Assembly (NCBI RefSeq): GCF_023634805.2
Contig: NZ_CP106881.1
Coordinates: forward strand, 2,400,001-2,464,000
Origin: Comamonas endophytica
GTDB taxonomy: Bacteria > Pseudomonadota > Gammaproteobacteria > Burkholderiales > Burkholderiaceae_C
Direction of reading: 5' to 3'
DNA length: 64,000 bases
Below the pieces are notes generated by a model, which had not been told where the DNA came from, did no database searches, and saw only the letters and a program-made list of their open reading frames with translations. Position numbers and translations under genes: made by a program. Below are positions 11,512 to 21,642 of the stretch, piece after piece (the first letter of the stretch is position 1; each line of letters begins with the position of its first letter).

Positions 11512-12094
11512 TCAGCAGGTCCTGGCCTCAGTGCCTGGCGGCCAGTCCAGGGCATTGCCCAGCTCCCCGCGCAGCCGCGGCCAGTCGAAGCCCGGCCCGG
11601 GGTCGCACTTGCGGCCCGGCGCTATGTGCTCGTGGCCGGCGACATGGCGGATCGGGTAGTGCGCCGACAGGTCGGCGCACAGCTGCGCCAGCGCCTGGTA
11701 TTGCGCGGACTCGAAAGTCAGGCCTTCGAGTCCTTCGAGCTCGATGCCTATCGAGTCGTCGTTGCAGTTGCCGCGCCCGCGCCAGCACGATGCGCCCGCA
11801 TGCCAGGCGCGCTGATCGCAGTCGACGAATTGCCAGATGGCGCCCGCGCGCGTGATGAAGAAATGCGCCGAGACCTCCAGGCCGCGGATACCCTGGTAAT
11901 AGGGGTGCGCGTCCCAGTCGAGCTGGTTGGTGAACAGCTGCTGCACCGCGCCCGTGCCGTATTCGCCGGGCGGCAGGCTGATCGAGTGCAGCACCAGCAG
12001 GTCGATGCAGGCGCCCGGTGGGCGCGGGCCGAAGTTGGGCGAGGGCAGGATCCGCGCGGGCTGGTACCAGCCGCCCTGCCAGCGGCCGCAGGCT

Positions 12095-12120
<26 letters not shown>
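11512..12120 (-). CDS. ampD: 1,6-anhydro-N-acetylmuramyl-L-alanine amidase AmpD
   Basis: 202-aa zinc amidase of the amidase-2 family. It removes the peptide from anhydro-muropeptides during cytoplasmic peptidoglycan recycling and so keeps AmpR-type beta-lactamase induction low. Zinc ligands are readable as His45 (LHSISLPP), His163 (AGHEHIAPGRKCDPG) and Asp173, matching the H/H/D set of the family. There is no signal peptide, as expected for cytoplasmic AmpD. Its start overlaps the end of pilR by 26 bp, so it is the last gene of a pilS-pilR-ampD transcript. No ampR or ampC is nearby. Confidence 0.93.
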
Positions 12121-13537
<1,417 letters not shown>

Positions 13538-13546
13538 GGGCGAAGG

Positions 13547-15283
13547 TCAGACCACAATGGTGTCGAGGCGGTAGGCGGGCGTACCCAGGACGGCGGTGGG
13601 ATAGAACACCAGCGTGAAGGCATTGCCCTCGACGCTGCCGCGCGCGGTGCTGCGCGCCAGCCGCTGGTAGCCCAGGCGCGCGCCGTAGCGCTCGCACAGT
13701 TCGCGGCAAATGTACAGCCCCAGGCCCGTGGAGCGGCTTTGCGACGAGAAAAAAGGCTCGAACAGGTGGCGCTGCACCGATGCCTCCAATGGCGGCCCGT
13801 CGCTCCAGACCTGCAGCCAGACCGGCGCCGCGCCCGCCGCCGGGGCCGCCGCCGCATGGCCGGTGTGCAGCTGCAGGCCGTCGGCGGCGCTGCTGCGAAA
13901 GCGCTGGGCGTTGTCCAGCAGGTTGACCAGCACGCGCCGCAGATGCTCGGCATCGAAGGCCACCATGGCCTGCGGCGCCTGCAGCTGGACCAGCGCCGTG
14001 CGCTCGGATGCAGTCCCCGCCGCCCCAATGGCGGGCCCCTGGTCGCTCCATTCCTCCCAGATCGCCGCCACCTGTTCGTCCAGCGGCAGCGCGCTGGCCT
14101 CGGCGCCATGCAATTGCTGCTGCACGCGCGCGATGTCCAGCACCTCCTCGGCAATGCGCGCCAGGCGCTGGGCGTTGTTGGCGATCATCTGGCTCAGGCG
14201 CTGCTGGGCCGGCGCGCCCAGTTCCTCGGCCAGCAGCGCATTGGCCTGGCTGATCGCGGCCAGCGGATTGCGGATCTCGTGCGCCACGGCGGCCGACATG
14301 CGGCCCATGGCGGCGAGCTTCTCGGTGCGCAGCCGCGCCTGCATCTCGCGCAGATCGTGCAGGAACACCAGGCACCATTGCGCGGCTTCGGGCAGCGCGG
14401 TGTCCAGCGGGCTGGTGAGCCAGGTGCGCGCATGCAGGCCCAGCGGGTTGCGCCCCGCATGCACCAGGTCCATGTCCGCGGTCAGCTCGGCCCCGCTGGC
14501 AAAGGTCTGCTCCACCAACGCCGCCAGCGGGGCGTTGCCGACCGTGGCCGACAGCGCAAAGGGCAGCCGCAGGCCGGCCGCGCAGTCCAGCAGCAGCAGC
14601 GCCGCGGGGTTGGCCGCATGCACCAGGCCTTCGCGGTCGATGGCCAGCACGCCGTCGTCGAGATGGTGGATGATCAGGTGATTGACCTGCTCCTGCAGAT
14701 GCGCCGCCTCGCGGTTTTGCTGCGCCAGCTGCCGCTCGCGCTGCAGGCGCTGCGCCAGCTGGTGCGTGAGGTAGGCCATCAGGAAATAGCCGGCGCAGGT
14801 CAGGGCGGTCTGGAAGTACTGCTGCGTGAGGTCCGTCATGCCCGAACGGCCGGCCCAGCCGGTCCAGCCCAGCAGCAGCAGCGTCACGCTGGCGGTGGTG
14901 GCAAAGGCCAGCAGCAGCGTGCCCAGCGCTGAGGCCATGAGGATCGGCAGCGCCAGCAGCGGCGCGTAGTTCATCGGGCTGGGCTGCAGCAGCTGCAGAA
15001 GGCAGACGACGGCGATGTCGAGCCCGATCAGCGGCAGCCAATGCCAGCCGACCTGCGGCGGCGGCGGCGTGCGGCGCCCGGCAATGCGCGCGAACAGCGT
15101 GAAGGCGAGATAGACCGCGCAGATCACCCACAGCAGCGGCGCATTGCGATTGTGCACCGTGAGGCTCAGGCCCTGCAGCACCAGCAGCACCGTGCCGACC
15201 AGCACGCGGCCGTTGAGAAAGCCGTTCCACAGCCGCACCACCTGCGGCTCGGCGGTGAAGGGGCGGGGCGCGGCGCTGAGCAT
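13547..15283 (-). CDS. pilS: Two-component sensor histidine kinase PilS
   Basis: 578 aa. About six hydrophobic segments fill the first 190 residues, as in PilS, with no large periplasmic domain. A PAS-like segment follows (VNHLIIHHLDDGVLAIDREG), then the HisKA box with phospho-accepting His in SAAVAHEIRNPLAAISQA. The ATPase domain has N-box LVNLLDNAQRF and G-box STGLGLYICREL. It is an inner-membrane kinase that would phosphorylate PilR, encoded immediately downstream. The N-terminal membrane arrangement and gene order identify it as PilS rather than NtrB. Confidence 0.9.
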   Translation of the reverse strand: MLSAAPRPFTAEPQVVRLWNGFLNGRVLVGTVLLVLQGLSLTVHNRNAPLLWVICAVYLAFTLFARIAGRRTPPPPQVGWHWLPLIGLDIAVVCLLQLLQPSPMNYAPLLALPILMASALGTLLLAFATTASVTLLLLGWTGWAGRSGMTDLTQQYFQTALTCAGYFLMAYLTHQLAQRLQRERQLAQQNREAAHLQEQVNHLIIHHLDDGVLAIDREGLVHAANPAALLLLDCAAGLRLPFALSATVGNAPLAALVEQTFASGAELTADMDLVHAGRNPLGLHARTWLTSPLDTALPEAAQWCLVFLHDLREMQARLRTEKLAAMGRMSAAVAHEIRNPLAAISQANALLAEELGAPAQQRLSQMIANNAQRLARIAEEVLDIARVQQQLHGAEASALPLDEQVAAIWEEWSDQGPAIGAAGTASERTALVQLQAPQAMVAFDAEHLRRVLVNLLDNAQRFRSSAADGLQLHTGHAAAAPAAGAAPVWLQVWSDGPPLEASVQRHLFEPFFSSQSRSTGLGLYICRELCERYGARLGYQRLARSTARGSVEGNAFTLVFYPTAVLGTPAYRLDTIVV

Positions 15284-15303
15284 GGCCAGGGCGCGGCGCC
15301 GGC

Positions 15304-15546
15304 TCAGGCCGGGCCCTGCGCGCGGTGCTGGGCGCAGCAGTAGTAGCGCGGCTGCGGCGCCTCGAGCACCAGCGCCTCGCTGCGCGGCAGATGCAGCCCG
15401 CAGCGCGCGCAGGCCACCATGTCCTGGGGCGGCTGCAGCGGGGCGGCGCGGGGCGCCGCCGGGCGCTGCGCGCGTTCGACACGGCGGCGGCTGCGCCAGA
15501 TGCCGATGGCGATGACGATCACCAGCAAGACCAGGAGGTACTTCAT
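15304..15546 (-). CDS. Small membrane-anchored PP0621-family protein
   Basis: 80 aa. An N-terminal transmembrane helix (MKYLLVLLVIVIAIGIW) is followed by a basic RSRRRVER stretch, a Pro/Ala linker and a zinc-binding-like tail with CARCGLHLPRSEA and YYCCAQH. This fits the uncharacterised PP0621 family. Its ATG overlaps the stop of the upstream ccsA-like gene (ATGA), so the two are translationally coupled, and pilS starts 20 bp downstream. The short start is chosen because the upstream extension is incoherent. Function unknown. Confidence 0.8.
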   Translation of the reverse strand: MKYLLVLLVIVIAIGIWRSRRRVERAQRPAAPRAAPLQPPQDMVACARCGLHLPRSEALVLEAPQPRYYCCAQHRAQGPA

Positions 15547-16328
15547 ACGAAACGTTCCAAGAGCACTTCCATCACGAAACGCGAGCCAGCGTAAGACAGA
15601 AGCAGCAACAGTGCACCCGCATACAGCACATGCACCGCATGCCGGCCGCGCCAGCCGAAGCGCGCGCGGCCGATCAGCAGCGTGGCGAAGGTGAACCATG
15701 CCAGCAGCGAGAAGATCGTCTTGTGGTCCCAGCGCCAGGCCCGGCCGTACAGCGCCTCGCCGAACAGCCAGCCGGCGAGCAGCGTGGCCGAGAGCAGCCA
15801 GAAGCCGGCGGAAACGAAACGGAAGGTCAGCCGCTCGAGCGCCAGCAGCGGAATGCCGCTGTCGTCATCGGCCGCCACGCGGATGCGTTTTTCCGCGTGG
15901 TTCATCAGCGCCGCATGCACCACGGCCGCGGCAAACAGGCCATAGGAGGCAATGCCCAGCGCCAGGTGCAGCGGCAGCCAGGCCGAGGAATTGACCTGCA
16001 GCGGCATGCCCGGAAACAGCGCCGCCAGCACCACCGCGGCCGCGCCCAGCAGCCCCAGCAGCGCGCGCGTGCGCAGTTGCGGATAGAGCTGCTGCTCGAC
16101 GCCATACACCGTGAGCATGAGCCAGGCAGTGATCGACAGTGCCGTGGCAAAGCCGAAATGCGGCGCCATGCCCAGCAGCCCCCAGGCGAGAAACGCCGCG
16201 TGCAGCCCCCAGGCGATGGCCAGCGCGGTGCGCGCCGCGGTTTCCCCGATGCGTGCGGCGGGAAGGGCGTAGGCGCAGGCCGCCAACAGGGCCAGCAGCC
16301 AGGTCACGGTAGGAGAGGGGGTATGCAT
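15543..16328 (-). CDS. Cytochrome c biogenesis CcsA/HemX-like integral membrane protein
   Basis: 261 aa from the ATG at 16328 (an ATG at 16346 is an alternative; neither has a clear ribosome binding site). About eight hydrophobic segments span the protein. The C-terminal half carries the signature GEALYGRAWRWDHKTIFSLLAWFTFA with its conserved Trp and His residues, typical of the cytochrome c assembly (CcsA/ResC/HemX) family. It is likely to help handle haem at the inner membrane. In many betaproteobacteria this gene sits opposite ffh, as here. It is the first gene of the leftward ccsA / PP0621 / pilSR / ampD run. Confidence 0.85.
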   Translation of the reverse strand: MHTPSPTVTWLLALLAACAYALPAARIGETAARTALAIAWGLHAAFLAWGLLGMAPHFGFATALSITAWLMLTVYGVEQQLYPQLRTRALLGLLGAAAVVLAALFPGMPLQVNSSAWLPLHLALGIASYGLFAAAVVHAALMNHAEKRIRVAADDDSGIPLLALERLTFRFVSAGFWLLSATLLAGWLFGEALYGRAWRWDHKTIFSLLAWFTFATLLIGRARFGWRGRHAVHVLYAGALLLLLSYAGSRFVMEVLLERFV

Positions 16329-16498
16329 GGAAGCAAAGGGAACCATCGTGCAATGATAGACCGGCGCAGCCCGGCCAGGCCCACGCAGGGCTGCAGCATG
16401 CGCCGGTGCGCGCGGGTGTATCAAATCGTACACATTCCAATCCCCGCAGGTGCGCCGCGGCAAGCGCAGGGGCGGCCACCGCGCGCCGGGCCTGCGGG

Positions 16499-16504
16499 TA
16501 AAAT
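16499..16504 (+). promoter_or_regulatory. Candidate -10 element for ffh
   Basis: TAAAAT occurs 75 bp before the ffh ATG in an otherwise very GC-rich stretch, a form often seen for sigma-70 promoters in this family. No clear -35 hexamer is visible. Confidence 0.3.
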
Positions 16505-16578
16505 CCGCTCTTCACTCTTGCATGCTGCATGCCCCAGGCTGCCCCGCGGGCGGCAGCACCTACCGGAACTTCCCGCCT

Positions 16579-17973
16579 ATGGCCTCCGCTCTTACCGACA
16601 AACTCTCGCGCCTCGTCAAGGAGATGCGTGGCCAGGCCCGCATCACCGAATCCAACGTGCAGGACATGCTGCGCGAGGTGCGCATGGCGCTGCTCGAGGC
16701 CGACGTGGCGCTGCCCGTGGTGCGCGATTTCATCGCGCGCGTCAAGGAAAAGGCGCTGGGCCAGGAGGTGCTGTCCTCGCTGCAGCCGGGCCAGGTGCTG
16801 GTGTCCATCGTCAACACCGAGCTGGCCGCGACCATGGGCGAGGGCGTGAGCGACATCAACCTCAACGCCCAGCCGCCGGCCGTGATCCTGATGGCCGGCC
16901 TGCAGGGCGCGGGCAAGACCACGACCACCGCCAAGCTGGCCAAGCACCTGATCGAGAAGCGTAAGAAGAAGGTGCTGACGGTCTCGGGCGACGTGTACCG
17001 CCCCGCGGCCATCGAGCAGCTCAAGACCGTCACGGCGCAGGCCGGTGCCGAATGGTTCCCGAGCACCCCGGACCAGAAGCCGCTGGACATCGCGCGCGGC
17101 GCGCTCGATTACGCCAAGCGCCACTTCTTCGACGTGCTGCTGGTCGATACCGCGGGCCGGCTGGCCATCGACGAAGCGCTGATGCGCGAGATCCAGGATC
17201 TGCACGGCGCGCTCAAGCCCGTCGAAACGCTGTTCGTCGTCGACGCGATGCAGGGCCAGGATGCGATCAACACCGCCAAGGCCTTCAAGGAGGCGCTGCC
17301 GCTGACCGGCATCGTGCTGACCAAGCTCGACGGCGACTCGCGCGGCGGCGCGGCGCTGTCGGTGCGCCAGATCACGGGCGCGCCGATCAAGTTCGCGGGT
17401 GTCTCCGAAAAGCTCGACGGCCTGGAAGTGTTCGACGCGCAGCGCCACGCGGGCCGCGTGCTGGGCATGGGTGACATCGTCGCGCTGGTGGAACAGGTCA
17501 CGGCCGGCGTGGACATGGAAGCCGCGCAGCGCCTGGCGGCCAAGGTCAAGAGCGGCGACGGCTTCGATCTCAATGACTTCCTCGGCCAGATCCAGCAGAT
17601 GAAGCAGATGGGCGGCCTGTCGAGCCTGATGGACAAGCTGCCGAGCCAGATGACGGCCAAGGCCGGCCAGGTCGACATGGACAAGGCCGAGCGCGAGATC
17701 CGCCGCAAGGAAGGCATCATCTGCTCGATGACCGCCAAGGAACGCAGCAAGCCCGAGCTGATCAAGGCCACGCGCAAGAAGCGCATCGCCATGGGCGCGG
17801 GCGTGCAGGTGCAGGAAGTCAACCGCCTGCTCAAGGAATTCGAGCAGATGCAGGACATGATGAAGAAGATGAAGGGCGGCGGCCTCATGAAGATGATGAA
17901 GCGCATGGGCGGGATGAAGGCGATGAAGGGGATGATGGGTGGCGGCGGTGGGATGCCGAAGCTGCCCTTCTGA
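16579..17973 (+). CDS. ffh: Signal recognition particle protein Ffh
   Basis: 464-aa SRP54 GTPase. With 4.5S RNA it recognises signal sequences on nascent chains and docks to FtsY at the membrane. An N-terminal helical bundle is followed by the G domain with GLQGAGKTTTTAKLA (about residue 106 on), DTAGRLAID, and TKLDGDSRGGAAL. The methionine-rich M domain follows, ending in KMMKRMGGMKAMKGMMGG and a glycine-rich tail. The start at MASALTDKLSRLV is chosen over an upstream in-frame ATG because it matches the family N-terminus. A strong terminator follows. Confidence 0.96.
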   Translation: MASALTDKLSRLVKEMRGQARITESNVQDMLREVRMALLEADVALPVVRDFIARVKEKALGQEVLSSLQPGQVLVSIVNTELAATMGEGVSDINLNAQPPAVILMAGLQGAGKTTTTAKLAKHLIEKRKKKVLTVSGDVYRPAAIEQLKTVTAQAGAEWFPSTPDQKPLDIARGALDYAKRHFFDVLLVDTAGRLAIDEALMREIQDLHGALKPVETLFVVDAMQGQDAINTAKAFKEALPLTGIVLTKLDGDSRGGAALSVRQITGAPIKFAGVSEKLDGLEVFDAQRHAGRVLGMGDIVALVEQVTAGVDMEAAQRLAAKVKSGDGFDLNDFLGQIQQMKQMGGLSSLMDKLPSQMTAKAGQVDMDKAEREIRRKEGIICSMTAKERSKPELIKATRKKRIAMGAGVQVQEVNRLLKEFEQMQDMMKKMKGGGLMKMMKRMGGMKAMKGMMGGGGGMPKLPF

Positions 17974-17993
17974 AGTTGACGGGTCCCCCTGGA

Positions 17994-18027
17994 AACCGGC
18001 CGTGCGTGATGCACAGGCCGGTTTTTT
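17994..18027 (+). terminator. ffh terminator
   Basis: AACCGGCC (17994-18001) pairs with GGCCGGTT (18016-18023). The loop contains a second nested GTGC/GCAC pairing. TTTT and further T-rich sequence follow at once. It ends ffh transcription 20 bp after the stop. Confidence 0.85.
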
Positions 18028-18041
18028 GTTTTGGAGGGCAG

Positions 18042-18195
18042 GCCCTTCATCCTTCGACAAGCTCAGGACGAACGGTAATTTCCGTTCGCCCTAGGCTACG
18101 TCCGCGTCCGCGTCCGCGTCCGCGTACCCGTACCCGTACCCGTACCCGTACCCGTACCCGGTTTTCCATTCGCCCTGAGCCTGTCGAAGGGTGGA
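18042..18195. repeat. REP-like repeat copy B with embedded hexamer microsatellites
   Basis: The left arm has CATCCTTCGACAAGCTCAGG, then GACGAACGG and a short loop back to CCGTTCGCCC. The right arm reads CATTCGCCCTGAGCCTGTCG in inverted orientation. Between them are four perfect copies of GTCCGC (18100-18123) running directly into six perfect copies of GTACCC (18124-18159). It fills most of the 308-bp gap between ffh and the NlpC/P60 gene. Open frames across it translate to dipeptide repeats and are not taken as genes. Confidence 0.85.
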
Positions 18196-18281
18196 CGGCC
18201 TGCCCGGGAGAAAAGCCCCAGCGTATCCGGTCGTACAAGCCCGATTTGTTTCCCCCAGCCCCCCACGCCCATAATGTCCGC

Positions 18282-18818
18282 ATGCAAATGCCGACCGAAA
18301 CCCCCATCGTGCCGCCACGCAGGCTCATGCTTTCCGCAGCCCTCGCCAGCGCCGCGATCCTGGCCGGCTGCAGTTCGTCGCCAACGCGCCGCGGACGTAC
18401 TGCCCCGCCTCCAGTCAAACCACTGGCGCTTGACGGTTCACTGCGCGATGCGCTCTACGCGCGCACCATGCTGGTGGTGAACACGCCCTATACCTATGGC
18501 GGCAACACGCCCGATGGCGGTTTCGACTGCAGCGGGCTGGTGCAGTACGCGCTGCAGGGCATCACCGAAAAGCGCCTGCCGCGCAGCACCAGCCAGTGGG
18601 CTGGCGTCAGCACCCCGCTGAGCCGCAGCGATCTGCGCCGCGGGGACTTCGTGTTCTTCAACACCTCGGGGGGGCGCTATTCACATATGGGGATCTATGT
18701 GGGGGGCGACCGCTTCGTGCATGCGCCGTCGAGCGGGGGCACGGTGCAGGTGGTGGGGATGGGGAGCGCTTATTTCAGCAAGCGGTTTACTGAAGCGCGG
18801 ACGGTGTTTGCGGGGTGA
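18282..18818 (+). CDS. NlpC/P60 (C40) cell-wall endopeptidase lipoprotein
   Basis: 178 aa. An N-terminal signal with lipobox LAGC puts the lipidated Cys at residue 30. The NlpC/P60 domain has the catalytic Cys83 in FDCSGLVQYA, His135 in YSHMGIYVGG, and a third polar residue near FVHAPSS. It should hydrolyse peptide bonds in peptidoglycan stem peptides from the outer-membrane side of the periplasm. The start at MQMPTETP gives a proper lipoprotein signal; the longer frame reads back through the repeat element. It is convergent with miaB. Confidence 0.88.
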   Translation: MQMPTETPIVPPRRLMLSAALASAAILAGCSSSPTRRGRTAPPPVKPLALDGSLRDALYARTMLVVNTPYTYGGNTPDGGFDCSGLVQYALQGITEKRLPRSTSQWAGVSTPLSRSDLRRGDFVFFNTSGGRYSHMGIYVGGDRFVHAPSSGGTVQVVGMGSAYFSKRFTEARTVFAG

Positions 18819-18876
18819 AGGGCCACCCCTACAGAATTGTTGACGCGGCCGGCCACAGGCCCGAAGCCCCGCACCC

Positions 18877-20205
18877 TCAATCCCGTAACACCACCTCACC
18901 CCGCAAGGTGTACGCCTTGGCCTCGGTGATCCGCACATCGATCATCTGTCCGATCAACCGCTCCTGCCCCGCGAAGTTCACCACGCGGTTGCATTCGGTG
19001 CGGCCCATGAGTTCGCTGCCGTCGCGCTTGCTCACGCCTTCGACCAGCAGGCGCTGCACCGTGCCCACGCGCTCCCGGCTGATGTCCAAGATGTTGCGGT
19101 TGATCACGGCCTGCAGCTCCTGCAGGCGGCGCAGCTTGACTTCATGCGGCGTGTCGTCGTGCAGGTTGGCGGCGGGCGTGCCCGGGCGCGGGCTGAAGAT
19201 GAAGCTGAAGCTGTTGTCGAAGCGCAGGTCGTCGATCAGCTTCATCATCTTCTGGAAGTCTTCCTCGGTCTCGCCAGGGAAGCCGACGATGAAGTCGCTG
19301 CTCATGGCCAGCTCCGGGCGGATGGCGCGCAGCTTGCGCACCGTGCTCTTGTATTCCATGGCGGTGTAGCCGCGCTTCATCGCCATCAGGATGCGGTCCG
19401 AGCCATGCTGCACCGGCAGGTGCAGGTGGCTGACCAGCTTGGGCAGCTTCGCATAGGCCTCGATCAGCCGCGGCGTGAACTCGTTCGGGTGGCTGGTGGT
19501 GTAGCGGATGCGCTCGATGCCGGGGATCTCGCTGACGTATTCCAGCAGCAGCGCGAAGTCGGCGATCTCCTGGGTATCGCCCATCCTGCCGAGGTAGGCG
19601 TTGACGTTCTGGCCCAGCAGCGTGACTTCCTTCACGCCCTGGTCGGCCAGGCCCGCGACCTCGACCAGCACGTCGTCGAAGGGGCGGCTGACTTCCTCGC
19701 CGCGCGTGTAGGGCACGACGCAGTAGCTGCAGTACTTGGAGCAGCCTTCCATGATCGACACGAAGGCCGATGCGCCCTCGACGCGCGCCGGCGGCAGGTG
19801 GTCGAACTTCTCGATCTCGGGAAAGCTGATGTCGACCTGCGGCTTGGCCTTGGCGGCGCGCGCGTTCAGCAGCTCGGGCAGGCGGTGCAGGGTCTGCGGG
19901 CCGAACACCACATCGACATAGGGCGCGCGCTTGATGATCTCGGCGCCTTCCTGGCTGGCGACGCAGCCGCCCACGCCGATCAGCACGCCCTTGTCCTTCA
20001 GGTGCTTGATGCGGCCCAGGTCGCTGAAGACCTTTTCCTGCGCCTTCTCGCGCACCGAGCAGGTGTTGAACAGGATCAGGTCGGCTTCATCGACATCCTG
20101 CGTCGGCTCGTAGCCCTGGGCGGCGCCCAGCACGTCGGCCATCTTGTCCGAGTCGTACTCGTTCATCTGGCAGCCGAAGGTCTTGATAAATACTTTTTTG
20201 GACAT
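18877..20205 (-). CDS. miaB: tRNA-2-methylthio-N6-dimethylallyladenosine synthase
   Basis: 442-aa radical-SAM methylthiotransferase that adds the 2-methylthio group to i6A37 in tRNA. The N-terminal domain carries the auxiliary cluster cysteines C12, C49 and C81. The radical-SAM motif is C155-x3-C159-x2-C162 in [19 protein letters not shown]-terminal TRAM domain follows. The start at [20 protein letters not shown] matches the family; a 15-residue upstream extension is discarded. MiaB often has phoH/ybeY neighbours, but these are not seen here. Confidence 0.95.
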   Translation of the reverse strand: MSKKVFIKTFGCQMNEYDSDKMADVLGAAQGYEPTQDVDEADLILFNTCSVREKAQEKVFSDLGRIKHLKDKGVLIGVGGCVASQEGAEIIKRAPYVDVVFGPQTLHRLPELLNARAAKAKPQVDISFPEIEKFDHLPPARVEGASAFVSIMEGCSKYCSYCVVPYTRGEEVSRPFDDVLVEVAGLADQGVKEVTLLGQNVNAYLGRMGDTQEIADFALLLEYVSEIPGIERIRYTTSHPNEFTPRLIEAYAKLPKLVSHLHLPVQHGSDRILMAMKRGYTAMEYKSTVRKLRAIRPELAMSSDFIVGFPGETEEDFQKMMKLIDDLRFDNSFSFIFSPRPGTPAANLHDDTPHEVKLRRLQELQAVINRNILDISRERVGTVQRLLVEGVSKRDGSELMGRTECNRVVNFAGQERLIGQMIDVRITEAKAYTLRGEVVLRD

Positions 20206-20289
20206 CGTGGAATTCTCGGGAAAAAGGACATGCCCTGCGCGCAGGCGCAAGGCAGCAATGGATCAGGGCAGGGCATGCAGCCCCGTTAC

Positions 20290-20667
20290 TCAGGGGCGCT
20301 TCAGCGCAGCTTCTTCAGGCGTCAGGATCCAGGCCGCATGCAGCCATTGGGTGCTGGGCTCGATCACATAGTTGACCAGCAGGTTCTGGCCGGCCAGGGT
20401 GTGGGCCATCAGCAGCCGGCCTTCGGCGCTGAACAGCCGAAAGCCCGGCGTGGTGCGGATCGCCTTGCCGTTGAGCGTGACCTCGGGCATGGTGCCGATC
20501 ACCAGCTTGCCGCGCTGGGCATCGGGCGGGAAGTTGCGCGTGCCGGCGGCGGCAGCGGTCACGGAGGACACGGGCTGCGCCTGGACGGGCAGCGCGGCGG
20601 CACTGCCCAGCAGCACAAGGCTGGCGGCAAGCGCGCGCGCGAAAGATGGATGAGAGCAGCGGTGCAT
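20290..20667 (-). CDS. Small secreted protein of unknown function
   Basis: 125 aa. A clear Sec signal peptide (ALAASLVLLGSAAALPVQA, cleavage after AQA) precedes a mature part of about 95 residues. The mature part contains PPDAQRGKLVIGTMPEVTLNG and LVNYVIEPSTQWLHAAWIL. I recognise no family motif. It has no cysteine in the mature part and looks like a small soluble periplasmic protein. It lies between fdhD and miaB on the same strand, 77 bp after fdhD. Confidence 0.65.
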   Translation of the reverse strand: MHRCSHPSFARALAASLVLLGSAAALPVQAQPVSSVTAAAAGTRNFPPDAQRGKLVIGTMPEVTLNGKAIRTTPGFRLFSAEGRLLMAHTLAGQNLLVNYVIEPSTQWLHAAWILTPEEAALKRP

Positions 20668-20744
20668 GGTGTATATCCAGTGGCTGAGCCCGCGATTCTA
20701 CGAAAGTTGACGCTGGCGCAGCGGCGCGCCGGGACAATGCGCAG

Positions 20745-21620
20745 CTAGGAGGCAATGGGCGGCTGGCCCGCGCCCGGCGCATACAGCACGGCGCTGGGCG
20801 AGCGGCACAGGCCCCAGAAACGCAGGCCCGTGAGCTCGGCCATGCGCACCCCCATGGCCGTGGGCGCGGAGATCGTTGCCAGCGCGCCGATGCCCAGCTT
20901 GGCGCACTTGCGCACCAGCTCATGGCTGCCGCGGCTCGACAGCACGACAAAGCCCGGCTCCTGCAACCGCCCGGCGCGCGCCAGCCGGCCCAGCAGCTTG
21001 TCGAGCGCATTGTGCCGGCCCACGTCCTCCACCACATCCTGCAGCTGCCCGTCGGCCAGTGCCCAGCCGGCGGCGTGGATGGCGCCGGCCTGCGCATTAA
21101 GCAGCTGCTTGTCTTTCAACGAATCCATCGCGCGCAGCACCTGCGGTAGTTCGATCCCACCAATCCATTCACGCGCGGGCAGCGGCGCAAAGGACAGGTC
21201 CAGCGCCGCAAAGCTCTCCACACCGCAGACGCCGCAGCCGGTGCGCCCGCTGAGGCTGCGCCGGTGGTCCTTCAGGCGCGCAAAGCAGCGCGAGGAAATC
21301 TCCACCTGCACCTCCATGCCGTCCATGCCCGCCGGCAGGCCCGCGGCTTCGGCGGCCACCGGCGCGGCTTCCACGCCAAAGCAGTCGGCTGCGCTGTCGA
21401 CGATCCCCTCGCTGAGCGCAAAGCCCAGCGCGAAATCCTCCAGGTCCAGGGGGGTGCCCAGCATCACGGCATGCGAGATGCCGTTGAAGACCAGCGCGAT
21501 CGGCACTTCGCTGGCCAGGGTGCGCTGCTGCGCCAGTATTTCAGCGGGCTGGCCCTGGACTTCGGGCAGGCGGTGCAGCGTGACGGATTGCGGGTGCAAA
21601 GGGGCGATGGCGGAAGACAT
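20745..21620 (-). CDS. fdhD: Formate dehydrogenase accessory sulfurtransferase FdhD
   Basis: 291 aa. FdhD transfers sulfur from IscS to the molybdenum (or tungsten) cofactor before it is inserted into formate dehydrogenase. The family CxxC is at Cys129/Cys132 in GRTGCGVCG. The other conserved block is DVVEDVGRHNALDKLLG. It follows modC by 22 bp, so it is probably the last gene of a modABC-fdhD operon. No formate dehydrogenase gene is in the window, so its client enzyme must be encoded elsewhere. Confidence 0.94.
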   Translation of the reverse strand: MSSAIAPLHPQSVTLHRLPEVQGQPAEILAQQRTLASEVPIALVFNGISHAVMLGTPLDLEDFALGFALSEGIVDSAADCFGVEAAPVAAEAAGLPAGMDGMEVQVEISSRCFARLKDHRRSLSGRTGCGVCGVESFAALDLSFAPLPAREWIGGIELPQVLRAMDSLKDKQLLNAQAGAIHAAGWALADGQLQDVVEDVGRHNALDKLLGRLARAGRLQEPGFVVLSSRGSHELVRKCAKLGIGALATISAPTAMGVRMAELTGLRFWGLCRSPSAVLYAPGAGQPPIAS

Positions 21621-21642
21621 GGCGCATTATCGAATGCAGCCA

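Noticed and set aside
18042-18195. CRISPR array as an explanation for the direct repeats
   Set aside because: The units are six bases with no spacers, and no cas gene is in the window.
18047-18418. Minus-strand frames giving Gly-Tyr, Arg-Val or Gly-Thr dipeptide repeats
   Set aside because: They translate the hexamer microsatellite inside the extragenic repeat, in all frames; no start signal or domain supports them.
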